DNA of 45,435 nucleotides, from the NCBI GenBank assembly GCA_029061255.1, contig JAIDSL010000171.1, forward strand, positions 1 to 45,435. The letters run 5' to 3'. Source of the DNA: Muribaculaceae bacterium (GTDB lineage: Bacteria > Bacteroidota > Bacteroidia > Bacteroidales > Muribaculaceae). Of this stretch, positions 16,482-24,813 are shown one piece after another (within the stretch, counting starts at the first letter, position 1; each line of letters starts with the position of its first letter). Below the pieces are notes generated by a model, which was not told the origin of the DNA, searched no databases, and saw nothing but the letters and a program-made list of their open reading frames with translations. The position numbers and the translations under genes are program-made.

Positions 16482-17072
16482 TTACTTCTTTACTACCTTG
16501 ATGAGCTCAACATCGAAGATAAGTGTTGAATGAGGGGGAATTGCATTGGGCACACCCTGAGCACCGTAAGCGAGGTCGCTCGGAATAAAGAATGTGTACT
16601 TAGCACCTTCCTTCATGAGCTGAACGCCTTCTGTCCAACCGGGAATCACACGGTTGAGGGGGAAGGTAGCGGGTTCGCCACGGCTTACGGAAGAATCAAA
16701 TACTGTGCCATCGAGCAGACGGCCTGTGTAGTGAACGGTAACTTCGTCGGTAGCTGTAGGCTGAGCACCTTCACCTTCTTTTTCGACTACATACTGCAAG
16801 CCGGAGGGAGTTTCCTTCACGCCTTCACGGCTCTTATTTTCAGCGAGGAACTTTGTGCCGGCTTCTTTTGCGGCAGCCTCAGCCTGCTGCTGGAGATCCA
16901 TCAGATATTCGTTGATCATCTTCTGGCATTCTTCTTCGGGGACTTCAGGAGTACCACCGTCGAATGCTACCTTAACACCATCTTTGAAAGCTTCGGAATC
17001 AAGGGTTCCGACACCCATAGCCTTGAGCTGCTTGCCCATAAGGACACCCCAGGCATAACTTAATTTATCCAT
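16482..17072 (-). CDS. FKBP-type peptidyl-prolyl isomerase with FKBP N-terminal domain
   Basis: 196 aa from MDKLSYAWGVLMGKQLKAMG, the typical start of the FkpA/Mip-like N-terminal helical dimerisation domain (to about residue 75, DLQQQAEAAAKEAGTKFL). It is followed by a full FKBP domain: TPSGLQYVVEKEGEGAQP, VTVHYTGRLLDGTVFDSS, FPLNRVIPGWTEGVQLM, FIPSDLAYGAQG, LIFDVELIKV. No signal peptide is visible from this start. An in-frame ATG 68 codons upstream gives an implausible non-homologous extension, so I reject it. Likely first gene of the minus-strand run that leads to the TonB receptor. It has about 60% of its domain words in common with the next gene, so the two are probably paralogues. Confidence 0.88.
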   Translation of the reverse strand: MDKLSYAWGVLMGKQLKAMGVGTLDSEAFKDGVKVAFDGGTPEVPEEECQKMINEYLMDLQQQAEAAAKEAGTKFLAENKSREGVKETPSGLQYVVEKEGEGAQPTATDEVTVHYTGRLLDGTVFDSSVSRGEPATFPLNRVIPGWTEGVQLMKEGAKYTFFIPSDLAYGAQGVPNAIPPHSTLIFDVELIKVVKK

Positions 17073-17312
17073 AATTTCTATCAGTTTTTCAATATATTTA
17101 TCAGGCCGAATATCCGACCCTCGAAAATAAAACGTTTTTAAGTGATATTTAGTTTGCCCGATAGGCTTTTGATGGGTATTTATCTTACTTTTGAGTATAT
17201 GGGGCGGGAAGGACGCAGGTGGGTCAATGCTTATTTTTGGCAAAATTTTTGCATTTGATTGAAATTTTTTGCACATAAGGTGCGTCTAATGAAAAAGAAG
17301 ACTTAACGGACT

Positions 17313-17509
17313 CAACTTTCGCAAGCTCAAAAAACTCACGCTGTGAACGCAAAGGCGCAAAGTTTCAATGATTTTGGAAGCTTCGCGTCGAGGTTATGGC
17401 AAGCTCGCTGAGGGTACGGCCTGCTTCGCATCGGCCGGAGAACGCAGAGAAGGCTACGCGATTGGAGAGATTTTGGAATTGAAATAGAACAAGCAAAACT
17501 TGAATTAAT
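17313..17509 (+). repeat. Leader-type interspersed repeat, copy B
   Basis: Occupies most of the 446-nt gap between the divergent FKBP and TraB genes. It runs from CAACTTTCGCAAGCTC through GCGCAAAGTTTCAATG, GCTTCGCGTCG and the core hairpin at 17417-17437 (CGGCC...GGCCG) to AGCAAAACTTGAATTAAT, and ends 9 nt before the TraB/GumN ATG. The rest of the gap (17073-17312) shows only A+T-rich sequence. Confidence 0.8.
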
Positions 17510-17518
17510 AGATTAGAC

Positions 17519-18406
17519 ATGAAAAAGAATTTTTTTAAAGCAATGGTCACCGGTATGGTGATTGTCTTTGCCGGATCCGCATCGGGCCAGGTGCTCTACA
17601 AGGTTGAAGGGAATGGGCTGAAATCCCAGTCTTATGTTTTTGGAACCCACCATGTGGCTCCTTTGTCGGTGGCAGAGCAATTCGGTGCCATCGAGCCATT
17701 TAATTCAGCCACTCAGATTGTTGGCGAGATAGATATGACGCAAGACCAAATGGCGCTTGCCATGGCTCTGCAGCCTCACATGATGGCTCCGGCCGACAGC
17801 ACTCTCTCAAAGGTGATAAGCCCGGAAGACATGGAGGTGATAAGCGTGGAGTTTAAGAAGTGGGCACCTATGCCGGGAATGGAACTCAAGATGCTTGAGG
17901 GAATGAAACCAATGGTGGTAAGTTCAATGGCAGTAGTAGGGATGTGTGCTGAAGCAATGCCGGGCTTTGATCCTCAGGCGCAACTCGACTCATGGTTTCA
18001 GACTACGGGTAAGGCTGCGGGAAAGACTATCATACCGCTTGAGACAGCCGAGCAGCAAGCTGAGCTGCTCTATGACTTCACTCCTATTTCAGTACAAGCT
18101 GAAGCGCTTGTGGATTTGCTTAAGGAGCCTGCAAAAGCTATGGAGCAGACAACGGCTCTTTCGGATGCCTACGTCAAACAAGACCTCAAAGCTATGTATG
18201 ACCTCAGCATGAAGGATGAATCACACCCTGAATTCATGGAAGCCATGCTGGACAAGAGAAATGCTGATTGGCTCTCAAAACTACCTGCCATATTTGAACA
18301 AGGCCCCACATTCGTGGCTGTAGGGGCATTGCATCTTGCAGGCGACAAGGGAGTGATTGAAGGCTTGAGAAAAGCCGGCTACACAGTTACGCCAATAGAA
18401 AAATGA
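17519..18406 (+). CDS. TraB/GumN-family protein
   Basis: 295 aa with a signal peptide (MKKNFFKAMVTGMVIVFAGSASGQ) and a TraB/GumN (PF01963) domain: LYKVEGNGLKSQSYVFGTHHVAPL near the N-terminus (the GTxH motif, His40 region), a central alpha-helical section, KRNADWLSKLPAIFEQGPTFVAVGALHLAGDKGVIEGLRKAGYTVTPI at the end (GAxHL motif). This is the Tiki-like fold of putative periplasmic metalloproteases; the substrate is unknown. It is preceded by leader-type repeat B and followed by a bidirectional terminator. Before the island inserted, its downstream neighbour would have been the tRNA-Arg gene, convergent to it. Confidence 0.85.
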   Translation: MKKNFFKAMVTGMVIVFAGSASGQVLYKVEGNGLKSQSYVFGTHHVAPLSVAEQFGAIEPFNSATQIVGEIDMTQDQMALAMALQPHMMAPADSTLSKVISPEDMEVISVEFKKWAPMPGMELKMLEGMKPMVVSSMAVVGMCAEAMPGFDPQAQLDSWFQTTGKAAGKTIIPLETAEQQAELLYDFTPISVQAEALVDLLKEPAKAMEQTTALSDAYVKQDLKAMYDLSMKDESHPEFMEAMLDKRNADWLSKLPAIFEQGPTFVAVGALHLAGDKGVIEGLRKAGYTVTPIEK

Positions 18407-18436
18407 AGCGGCAGACTGCTCCGATACTTTAATCAT

Positions 18437-18471
18437 TGAAGAGGGTGCGCCAAATTGACGCACCCTCTTCA
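18437..18471. terminator. Bidirectional terminator; ancestral tRNA-Arg terminator
   Basis: Perfect 13-bp stem (TGAAGAGGGTGCG / CGCACCCTCTTCA) with a 9-nt loop. It ends 2 nt before the left attachment repeat. In the pre-insertion chromosome it would have lain directly downstream of the tRNA-Arg 3' end, so it probably terminated both TraB/GumN and the tRNA. Confidence 0.8.
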
Positions 18472-18473
18472 TC

Positions 18474-18487
18474 GTGATCCGGTTGGG
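18474..18487. other. Left attachment site (attL-like)
   Basis: GTGATCCGGTTGGG is identical to positions 32366-32379, the 3' end (acceptor stem and part of the T-arm) of tRNA-Arg. The match is in direct orientation, and sequence diverges on both sides. Confidence 0.75.
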
Positions 18488-18852
18488 GAAAACCAACCAA
18501 AACTATATCTTGAATGTCAATAATTTAATTCGTCCAAAATTCCAACTCCAACATTTGCTCCTACGGCGCATTGCCGCAATTTGCATCCTCACGCTTAGTC
18601 AGAATCCGTAGTTATCAGTGTCGCATCCAAGTCCTCTAACTTGTCTTTATAATAATAACGTAATTATTTGAGGAATAGTATCGTTCGTTCTAAAAATTTA
18701 ACCGGAAACAGTCTGCTTAATCGCTTATATATACCTATGAAATGCATAGTGTTTCCTTTTTGTTAAAATAAATTAATCTGCAATAGGTAAAAAGATAGTA
18801 TTCAGTATATTGTATATATTTTGAGCTCTATTTGTATTTTAAATCTTTTTTT
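18488..18852. other. Gene-free left end of the island
   Basis: 365 nt of A+T-rich sequence between the attachment repeat and the first cargo stop codon. I see no gene, no strong hairpin and no integrase remnant. Confidence 0.5.
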
Positions 18853-20490
18853 TTATGCCAAAGAATACCGCCTTTCACTTTTGCTTCCGGTCGTTGTCAG
18901 AATATTCTTGCTTGCCATATTGTAGATTTGTCGCTGGATGTCTTTACGTTCAATATATGGCAACCTACCTGCTATTTCACTGATCTTGCTATTTGGATGC
19001 AATCTTAAATCTTCCTCAATAAGTGCATTTAATCGGTGAGGCTCAATAGTCTTTAGTGTGGTAGGAATATTGAGACGGGCATTACTCATCAACCGCGGAT
19101 TGATTACATACTGTGTTCCTTTTTTCACACCTCTTTGTACAATGAGGCCGAGATTTACCAGATTGTCTGTATAGCTTCGTAGCCGATTAGTCTCGGACAA
19201 TTGGAGAATCTTTGAAAGATCGGTAGATGCGATTTTCTCGTTGATTGCGATTAGACCAAAGGCAATTAGGTTCTTCTGAGATAGTATTGGATAATTACGA
19301 TTGACAAAATCAAATAATGGCAAAAGGGATTGATTCTGAATCGCTGAATATTGAGTGACTGTAACATTATTGAAGTCAGATTCCGGTATTGGCATACGTT
19401 TTGCATCCATAGCATTAAGCTCATACATCAAATCATAGCCGGAACCTTCTCCCTCCATCAGGCTTAGATCGCTCATCAATCTGATCAGATGAGGATTCCT
19501 CCTGATACGTTGATGCAATATGTTGTCTTTGGTGACTCCTAATGGGAAACTGCCTGGATTAGATATTTCCAATCTGTCGGGAAATACGGATATGATTATA
19601 TCCCCTGAGATGGTAAAACTTTTATGTGCAAAAGCATTGATAAGCAGTTCACGTATTACTTTCTGATTGTATTGTCTGATAGGTTTTCTGAATAAACCTA
19701 TCTGTACTTCAAATGAATACTTAAGTTCAGTCGCCTCTTCTTCTATTGCGATGAGCAATTGTTCCGGATTCAGTGTATTGTCATGCCAATCTACTTTCCT
19801 AATCTTCTGCTCTTGCGAATCATATACGATATATTGTACTGTGATGGGATATGTAAGTTTATTACGCTGGCGGTAGTCTCCAAGCCATAATACTCCGAGG
19901 TTCGTGAGGTTATTCTCATCTACAAGCATATAGTTTTCCAGAATCTCATTATCGGACATCTGCTTTATATGGGTTCTTACTCTTTCAGAGTTACGGATTG
20001 ATTCACATAGATTATGGATACGGTCTTCAGGAATATCAGTTATGCTGTAGCGAGTTTTAACTGTTTCCCAAAGATAAGCCTCTTTCTCATATGCCACGCG
20101 TTGAAAGTCTTCACTACGCATCGGCACATTCTGATCGCCCACCCGTATGTAGTATCTTCCGTCGGCAGTGGATGCAAAAGATTTGACTGACGGATATACA
20201 GTGATTATGAAGTAATATGCGCCATCCTCAGTTTTAAGTATTCCAGAAGATTCTAAAGCCACATTATAGCAGTTCCCGCGAATCCGTTTAATTGCATCAT
20301 TATGTACTTCTTCTGAGATAGTTTGATTGGGAAGAGGTTGATGAGTCTTATCCTCAAATCCTATGTAAAGCCTACCCCCTTTGGAATTGGCAAATGAGAC
20401 ACAGCAAACAGCCAAATCCTTAATACCCTTATCCGTCTCTATCTTACGTATAGACTTTAAATCAAGAGTCTGATTTTCATATCGCTCCAT
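18853..20490 (-). CDS. AlbA_2/Schlafen-like putative DNA-binding protein with HATPase_c_4 domain
   Basis: 545 aa. Residues about 1-130 are an AlbA_2/Schlafen-core-like domain (NQTLDLKSIRK, FANSKGGRLYIGFEDKTHQPLPN, YYIRVGDQNVPMRSEDFQRVAYEKE). The middle carries a GHKL-like ATPase module (RELLINAFAHKSFTISGDIIISVFPDRLEISNPGSFPLGV...GEGSGYDLMYEL), and the C-terminus has winged-helix-like segments (LSKILQLSETNRLRSYTDNLVNLGLI, ISEIAGRLPYIERKDIQRQIYNM). Such proteins are frequent in defence and mobile islands and are annotated as putative transcriptional regulators or RNA/DNA-binding proteins; their biochemical role is not settled. An ATG at 20490 is chosen over a TTG two codons upstream. A second relative lies at 41473-43305 outside the island. 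Confidence 0.8.
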   Translation of the reverse strand: MERYENQTLDLKSIRKIETDKGIKDLAVCCVSFANSKGGRLYIGFEDKTHQPLPNQTISEEVHNDAIKRIRGNCYNVALESSGILKTEDGAYYFIITVYPSVKSFASTADGRYYIRVGDQNVPMRSEDFQRVAYEKEAYLWETVKTRYSITDIPEDRIHNLCESIRNSERVRTHIKQMSDNEILENYMLVDENNLTNLGVLWLGDYRQRNKLTYPITVQYIVYDSQEQKIRKVDWHDNTLNPEQLLIAIEEEATELKYSFEVQIGLFRKPIRQYNQKVIRELLINAFAHKSFTISGDIIISVFPDRLEISNPGSFPLGVTKDNILHQRIRRNPHLIRLMSDLSLMEGEGSGYDLMYELNAMDAKRMPIPESDFNNVTVTQYSAIQNQSLLPLFDFVNRNYPILSQKNLIAFGLIAINEKIASTDLSKILQLSETNRLRSYTDNLVNLGLIVQRGVKKGTQYVINPRLMSNARLNIPTTLKTIEPHRLNALIEEDLRLHPNSKISEIAGRLPYIERKDIQRQIYNMASKNILTTTGSKSERRYSLA

Positions 20491-20699
20491 AACCAATATA
20501 CTTACCTGTCAATATTATAGGAATACTTACTTTGAATGTCTCCCATACTTAAACTCGCAATTCTACCCTCTGCTCCAGAGATAATCTCCCCAAAGTCTGT
20601 ATTGGCAAACGAAATCATTTGGTATAAAAGTACCACAACAGACTTGTACTCCAGCTCCTTACTCTAAAACATCTCATACAATGCTTAATATAAGCTTGT

Positions 20700-21554
20700 T
20701 TATATTTTACCATCGAAAAATATGTGATTGATCTCCAAGGTGTCTATCAAACGCTGATGCATATCGGAGATTGGTCGAGCTGTAAGATAAATGACAGTGG
20801 TATTATAATTCAGATTTTCTATCTTTCTCAATGCTTCCATGATAGACTTGTATTTAACACATTGAAAAACGCCACGTATTATATCCCCATCGTCAGCTAT
20901 GGACGGCTTAACTTCAACAGCAATACCATCACCATTCTTCAATTCAAAATAAACATCAAGTTTATCGCCAGATGGTAAAAGATGTTCGTTCTTAGCTGCA
21001 ATCACATTATTAATGCCAATGACATCCGGATTGGAGAGTATGTATTCTTTTAATCTTTTATGTTCTTCCCCTTCCCCACAATTAGATTCATTGTTGGCAG
21101 ACTTTATATTTTTTAATTCTTCTCTGGAGAATGGATCGTAAGGTAAAAGATCAAGTTTTTTAAGTACCCAATCCCAATACTTGTATTTTGTTGCTTTACT
21201 ATCAAGACCTTCAACAAAAATAAGTTTACCATTATAATCTTGCTGATTATACGTTTTACTCACGAATTCAAACCCTTCCGATGGAATATGAGTTTTACTA
21301 TTTTTTGCAAGAGAATTGAGCGTAGGTATGTAACGACCTGTAATGTCAGATAATTCGTTTAATACAATTTGAATCGCATATAAGGAGTAGCCAATGCCAG
21401 AAAATTTTGTTTTGCCAATAGCTTTGGTTAAATCTCCATAAGTATGATTCGTCTGTCCTGTTTTAGCCCAATAAACTAAAACTGGCAACATCGCACGCAC
21501 GTTCTTACGTGTGGCCTCAGTTGATATTATTTCATCTATTATGTTGTATGACAT
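20700..21554 (-). CDS. Putative PD-(D/E)XK-type nuclease
   Basis: 284 aa from the ATG; a TTG 29 codons upstream gives a longer form that I consider less likely. The C-terminal part contains a restriction-endonuclease-like signature: GEGEEHKRLKEYIL (helix with Glu), then GDKLDVYFELKNGDGIAVEVKPS (Asp, then E-x-K), then a Gln/Lys helix (GVFQCVKYKSIMEAL) and a beta strand TTVIYLTARP. This fits the PD-(D/E)XK core order. The N-terminal half (LPVLVYWAKTGQTNHTYGDLTKAIGKTKFSGIGYSLYAIQIVLNEL) looks like a helix-turn-helix/winged segment as in some restriction-like enzymes. No methyltransferase is adjacent, so a classical R-M pair is unlikely. Target unknown. Confidence 0.6.
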   Translation of the reverse strand: MSYNIIDEIISTEATRKNVRAMLPVLVYWAKTGQTNHTYGDLTKAIGKTKFSGIGYSLYAIQIVLNELSDITGRYIPTLNSLAKNSKTHIPSEGFEFVSKTYNQQDYNGKLIFVEGLDSKATKYKYWDWVLKKLDLLPYDPFSREELKNIKSANNESNCGEGEEHKRLKEYILSNPDVIGINNVIAAKNEHLLPSGDKLDVYFELKNGDGIAVEVKPSIADDGDIIRGVFQCVKYKSIMEALRKIENLNYNTTVIYLTARPISDMHQRLIDTLEINHIFFDGKI

Positions 21555-21718
21555 ATCTCGATTGAAAGAATAATGAGTATTAATAATAGAAATGTCGTTC
21601 AAATTTCTAAAGAACAAGCTAGTGACTGGATATTTCTCCAAGGTTAACGACTAAGATGCATTTCAAAAAAAATTAAAGTAGATTATAAAATATCAAATTA
21701 AAATATGACAATAACCAA

Positions 21719-22255
21719 CTACATCTCAGTTTGCTGAAGTAATTCCATTTTATGTTTTTCATATTCTTCTTCTTTTAAACTCTTTGACATACTTTTTGAA
21801 TGCATTAGAACACGCAAAATTTCTTGGAATAGGATTTCTTGTCTAGACATCTGAGAACCAAAATACTTTGGAGAATAAAAACGATCAATCTCTGTCTGTT
21901 TCAAGTTCTTATAGTCCAGTGCCACTGCCATCTCAGATAGCAAATCCAACAAAAATGCATTGTTTTGTTGGAAATGAGGAGATTGTGGATTTAAACTATC
22001 ATAATATTCTCTCCAAGCATGTCTAACCTTATGATTATTTTGAAACACCACATCAATTGTATTTAAGGCGTCCACCCATTCCTTTGTGATAGGGGTAGCC
22101 TTTCTGTTTGCCATAAGAGTAAGGAATAATTGAAGTTGTGCATCTCTTTTGGCTTTACGATTTTGATATTTGATTCCTCCTATCCAAATAATGATTGGAA
22201 TTATTGCAACGGCCAGAATTTGACCAATACCTATGAATAATTGAATCGAGTCCAT
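21719..22255 (-). CDS. DUF6680-like membrane-anchored protein
   Basis: About 178 aa. One N-terminal transmembrane helix (LFIGIGQILAVAIIPIIIWIGG) is followed by a basic stretch and a helical cytosolic domain (LFLTLMANRKATPITKEWVDALNTIDVVF...LLSEMAVALDYKNLKQTEIDRFYSPKYF). From memory this pattern matches the family annotated DUF6680; the function is unknown. The promoter box (22283-22313) places the transcript start just upstream of the ATGs at 22261 and 22255; I use the second. A longer TTG-started frame would begin inside the promoter and is rejected. It is divergent from the Sel1-LRR/DarT operon. Confidence 0.65.
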   Translation of the reverse strand: MDSIQLFIGIGQILAVAIIPIIIWIGGIKYQNRKAKRDAQLQLFLTLMANRKATPITKEWVDALNTIDVVFQNNHKVRHAWREYYDSLNPQSPHFQQNNAFLLDLLSEMAVALDYKNLKQTEIDRFYSPKYFGSQMSRQEILFQEILRVLMHSKSMSKSLKEEEYEKHKMELLQQTEM

Positions 22256-22282
22256 ATACATAATATTATACTTGTTATTATG

Positions 22283-22313
22283 CAAAATTACAAAAAAAAT
22301 GTTATTTTACAAA
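22283..22313 (-). promoter_or_regulatory. Consensus Bacteroidetes promoter for the DUF6680-like gene
   Basis: On the minus strand: TTTG, 19-nt spacer, TAATTTTG. Exact match to TTTG-N19-TAnnTTTG, 22-28 nt upstream of the candidate ATGs. Confidence 0.7.
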
Positions 22314-22517
22314 GTTAAACAAGCTTTTTGAAGCATATATGTAAAAAGAGTGTTCCCTCTACTTTCTGAGAATTATTTGTCTCTGATTGAAAAGTTGTTG
22401 TGTGAATAAATAAAGTGGAAGGAAAGACGAAACCGACTCAATAAAACAAAACGGGGATATTCTCACCCCTCTCCAAATATCGAGGTGGATTATGATAATT
22501 CTTTTTTTATCTTCTAA

Positions 22518-22548
22518 TATGAGAATTTAAAAATTTTTATTATATTTG
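22518..22548 (+). promoter_or_regulatory. Promoter of the Sel1-LRR/DarT-like operon
   Basis: TATG (one mismatch to TTTG), 19-nt spacer, TATATTTG; ATG at 22582. The remainder of the 22286-22581 gap is A+T-rich with no gene. Confidence 0.55.
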
Positions 22549-22581
22549 CCATTGTTAATCTACTAATAAATTTTTTAAGTT

Positions 22582-22587
22582 ATGTAG
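22582..22587 (+). other. ATG TAG: amber codon directly after the natural start of the operon's first gene
   Basis: The frame of the Sel1-LRR gene is open from 22588 and has an in-frame ATG at 22582 at the right distance from the promoter, but its second codon is TAG. The 48 codons that follow read as a Sel1 repeat (FGDVESQLHLARFYYNEKKFEDAFQWYLKAKDAGHPDGMNG), so they are evolutionarily coding. An in-frame TAA lies just upstream, so no earlier start exists. Confidence 0.7.
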
Positions 22588-22731
22588 GATTTTGAAAATA
22601 TTATCAATCAAGCAAATTTTGGTGATGTTGAAAGTCAATTACACTTAGCTCGTTTTTATTATAATGAAAAAAAGTTTGAAGATGCATTTCAATGGTATCT
22701 TAAAGCCAAAGATGCAGGTCATCCCGATGGT

Positions 22732-24813
22732 ATGAATGGAGTTGGAGTTTGTTATTTCAAAGGACTAGGAATCGAACAGGACAAAGCAAAAGGGGAATAT
22801 TATTTGAGACTTGGTGTAGATAATGGATCTACTAAAGCTATGTGTAATCTTGCCAATTTTATTGATTCTCCAGAAAGTGGTGAATTGTATATGAAAGCTG
22901 CTAAACTTGGGGATGAACATGCACAACTCAAAATAGCTAGACATTTTATGGAACCTCAATTGACTTCTTGGAAGATTACGAATACTCGAGATACAGATGA
23001 GGCATTTCATTGGTTTATGAAATCAGCATTACAAGGTAATAAAATTGCACAATATGAGGTGGGATTGTTCTTTGAAAAAGGAGTTGATCCATGCATTAGG
23101 AATACTGAAAAAGCCCTTAACTGGTTTGAAAAATCATCTGCACAAGGTCTTAAGGTTGCCACTTTTAGTATGGGGCGACTCTATGCTAATGGTATAGACG
23201 ATCAATATCCAGATTTCAAAAGAGCCTTTCTTTATTACAAACAAGCTGCTGATGCTGGTCTAGTAGAAGCTCAATACAGAACTGGATTAGCTTTATTTTA
23301 TGGGAAAGGTGTTTCAGAAAATAAATATAAGGCTTATGAGTATCTTTTAAAAGCAGCCGAACAGGGATATTCAGACGCACAATTCTTCGTAGCATTAATG
23401 TTGACAACAGGACAGGGAGTGGATAAAGATTGGCAATTGGCTAAAGATTGGCTTACCGCAAAAAGTTTATACCCGAGTGTAATAGATAATTATGAGTGGA
23501 AAAAATATAATCTTCTGGATTATTTAAACAAAGATATCTCTGAGCTCTCTATAACTGAGTGTACTCCAATTGATTTAGCATTTGCTAAAATAGACTCTTT
23601 TGGGGTGTTATATAGTCATGATGGTAGAAAACTTTTACGTTATGCTACGGAAGATACTTATTTTTCTTTATATTTCCGTGGTCTAAAACAACAAACATTG
23701 ATAGATTATGAAGTTCCAAAAGGCGTGGAGATAATATGTGATGAGGCCTTTCAAGAATGCGAATCACTTCAATGTATTAAACTTTCAAATAGTGTGCTCC
23801 ATATTGGAGAGCGAGCTTTCTTGGATTGTGAAAATTTAAGTTCAGTAACCCTTCCATCAAATATTACTAATTTAAGAACTCAGACCTTTTATGGATGTAC
23901 TTCACTTCGGGAAATTTGTCTTCCAGCCTCTATTGAAACCATAGAAGATGACGCACTTGTTGGAGTTGGAAGTCTAACATCTGATTCAAAAAAATTCGTG
24001 GTAAAGGAAGAATGTCTAGTTGATGCAGATGATGATACTCTTATTCATTTTATTTATGGAAATAAGTCATACTTTGAAGTACCTGATAGCATAAGAAAAA
24101 TTGGTCCTTACGCTTTCAGTATGAGTACATTGACTGAAGTTTATATCCCCAACACTATTGAAGAAATTGGTGTATTCGCATTTGAGCATTGCTCTTTCTT
24201 AGAAGAAGTAAATTTTTGTCACAATTCCTATAGACCAAAATTAAGGAAGATAGGTTTGTGCGCGTTTCATGATTGTGATAGTTTGAACATGATAGTGTTG
24301 CCAGAAGGACTGGAAATTATAGATACTCAGGCTTTCAGTTACTGCAGAAACCTTAAGATTGTTATTCTTCCAGATACACTTCAAAAAATAGGAATTCATG
24401 CTTTTGAAGGTGCGCCTCTTCATTCAATCACACTCCCTAATAACCTTAAATATTTAGGGAATAATGCTTTTGCAGGATCTGAATTCGTTGCTATAAAATC
24501 AGAATCTCCTTTGTTCCTAATAAAAGAGTTGTCAATATATAATGCGGAAGGAAGTAAATTATTACAATATTATGGGAAAGATGAAAACTATCAAGTTCCG
24601 GACTTTGTTAGTGAAATTGGAGATTTTGCTTTCGGGTATTCATATACTTTAAGACGTCTTGTTATTCCGGGTACTGTAAAAAAAATAGGGACAAATATTT
24701 TAGACCAATCCTATCCTCATAAGATTATTATCGCACGGGAATTATTGTCAACCATCAAAAATTCTGTAGACGAATCAATGTTTGACCGAATTCAAATCTC
24801 TGACAACTTATGA
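22732..24813 (+). CDS. Sel1-repeat and BspA-type leucine-rich repeat protein (5' end interrupted)
   Basis: 693 aa from the first ATG after the amber codon; the natural protein would be about 49 residues longer. Residues 1 to ~245 hold several Sel1 (TPR-like) repeats (DEAFHWFMKSALQGNKIAQYEVGLFFEKG, KAYEYLLKAAEQGYSDAQFFVALMLTTGQG). Residues ~290-690 are BspA/LRR_5-type repeats (YEVPKGVEIICDEAFQECESLQCIKL, LRKIGLCAFHDCDSLNMIVLPEGLEIIDTQAFSYCRNL). There is no signal peptide, so it is presumably cytosolic, unlike secreted BspA adhesins. It is cotranscribed with, and overlaps by 4 nt, a DUF6939-like gene and then a DarT-like toxin. I infer a sensor, scaffold or antitoxin role by context only. Confidence 0.8.
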   Translation: MNGVGVCYFKGLGIEQDKAKGEYYLRLGVDNGSTKAMCNLANFIDSPESGELYMKAAKLGDEHAQLKIARHFMEPQLTSWKITNTRDTDEAFHWFMKSALQGNKIAQYEVGLFFEKGVDPCIRNTEKALNWFEKSSAQGLKVATFSMGRLYANGIDDQYPDFKRAFLYYKQAADAGLVEAQYRTGLALFYGKGVSENKYKAYEYLLKAAEQGYSDAQFFVALMLTTGQGVDKDWQLAKDWLTAKSLYPSVIDNYEWKKYNLLDYLNKDISELSITECTPIDLAFAKIDSFGVLYSHDGRKLLRYATEDTYFSLYFRGLKQQTLIDYEVPKGVEIICDEAFQECESLQCIKLSNSVLHIGERAFLDCENLSSVTLPSNITNLRTQTFYGCTSLREICLPASIETIEDDALVGVGSLTSDSKKFVVKEECLVDADDDTLIHFIYGNKSYFEVPDSIRKIGPYAFSMSTLTEVYIPNTIEEIGVFAFEHCSFLEEVNFCHNSYRPKLRKIGLCAFHDCDSLNMIVLPEGLEIIDTQAFSYCRNLKIVILPDTLQKIGIHAFEGAPLHSITLPNNLKYLGNNAFAGSEFVAIKSESPLFLIKELSIYNAEGSKLLQYYGKDENYQVPDFVSEIGDFAFGYSYTLRRLVIPGTVKKIGTNILDQSYPHKIIIARELLSTIKNSVDESMFDRIQISDNL

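Noticed and set aside
16482..17276. Long (264-aa) form of the second FKBP
   Set aside because: The extra 68 residues are non-homologous and cross A+T-rich leader sequence; MDKLSYAWG is the family start.
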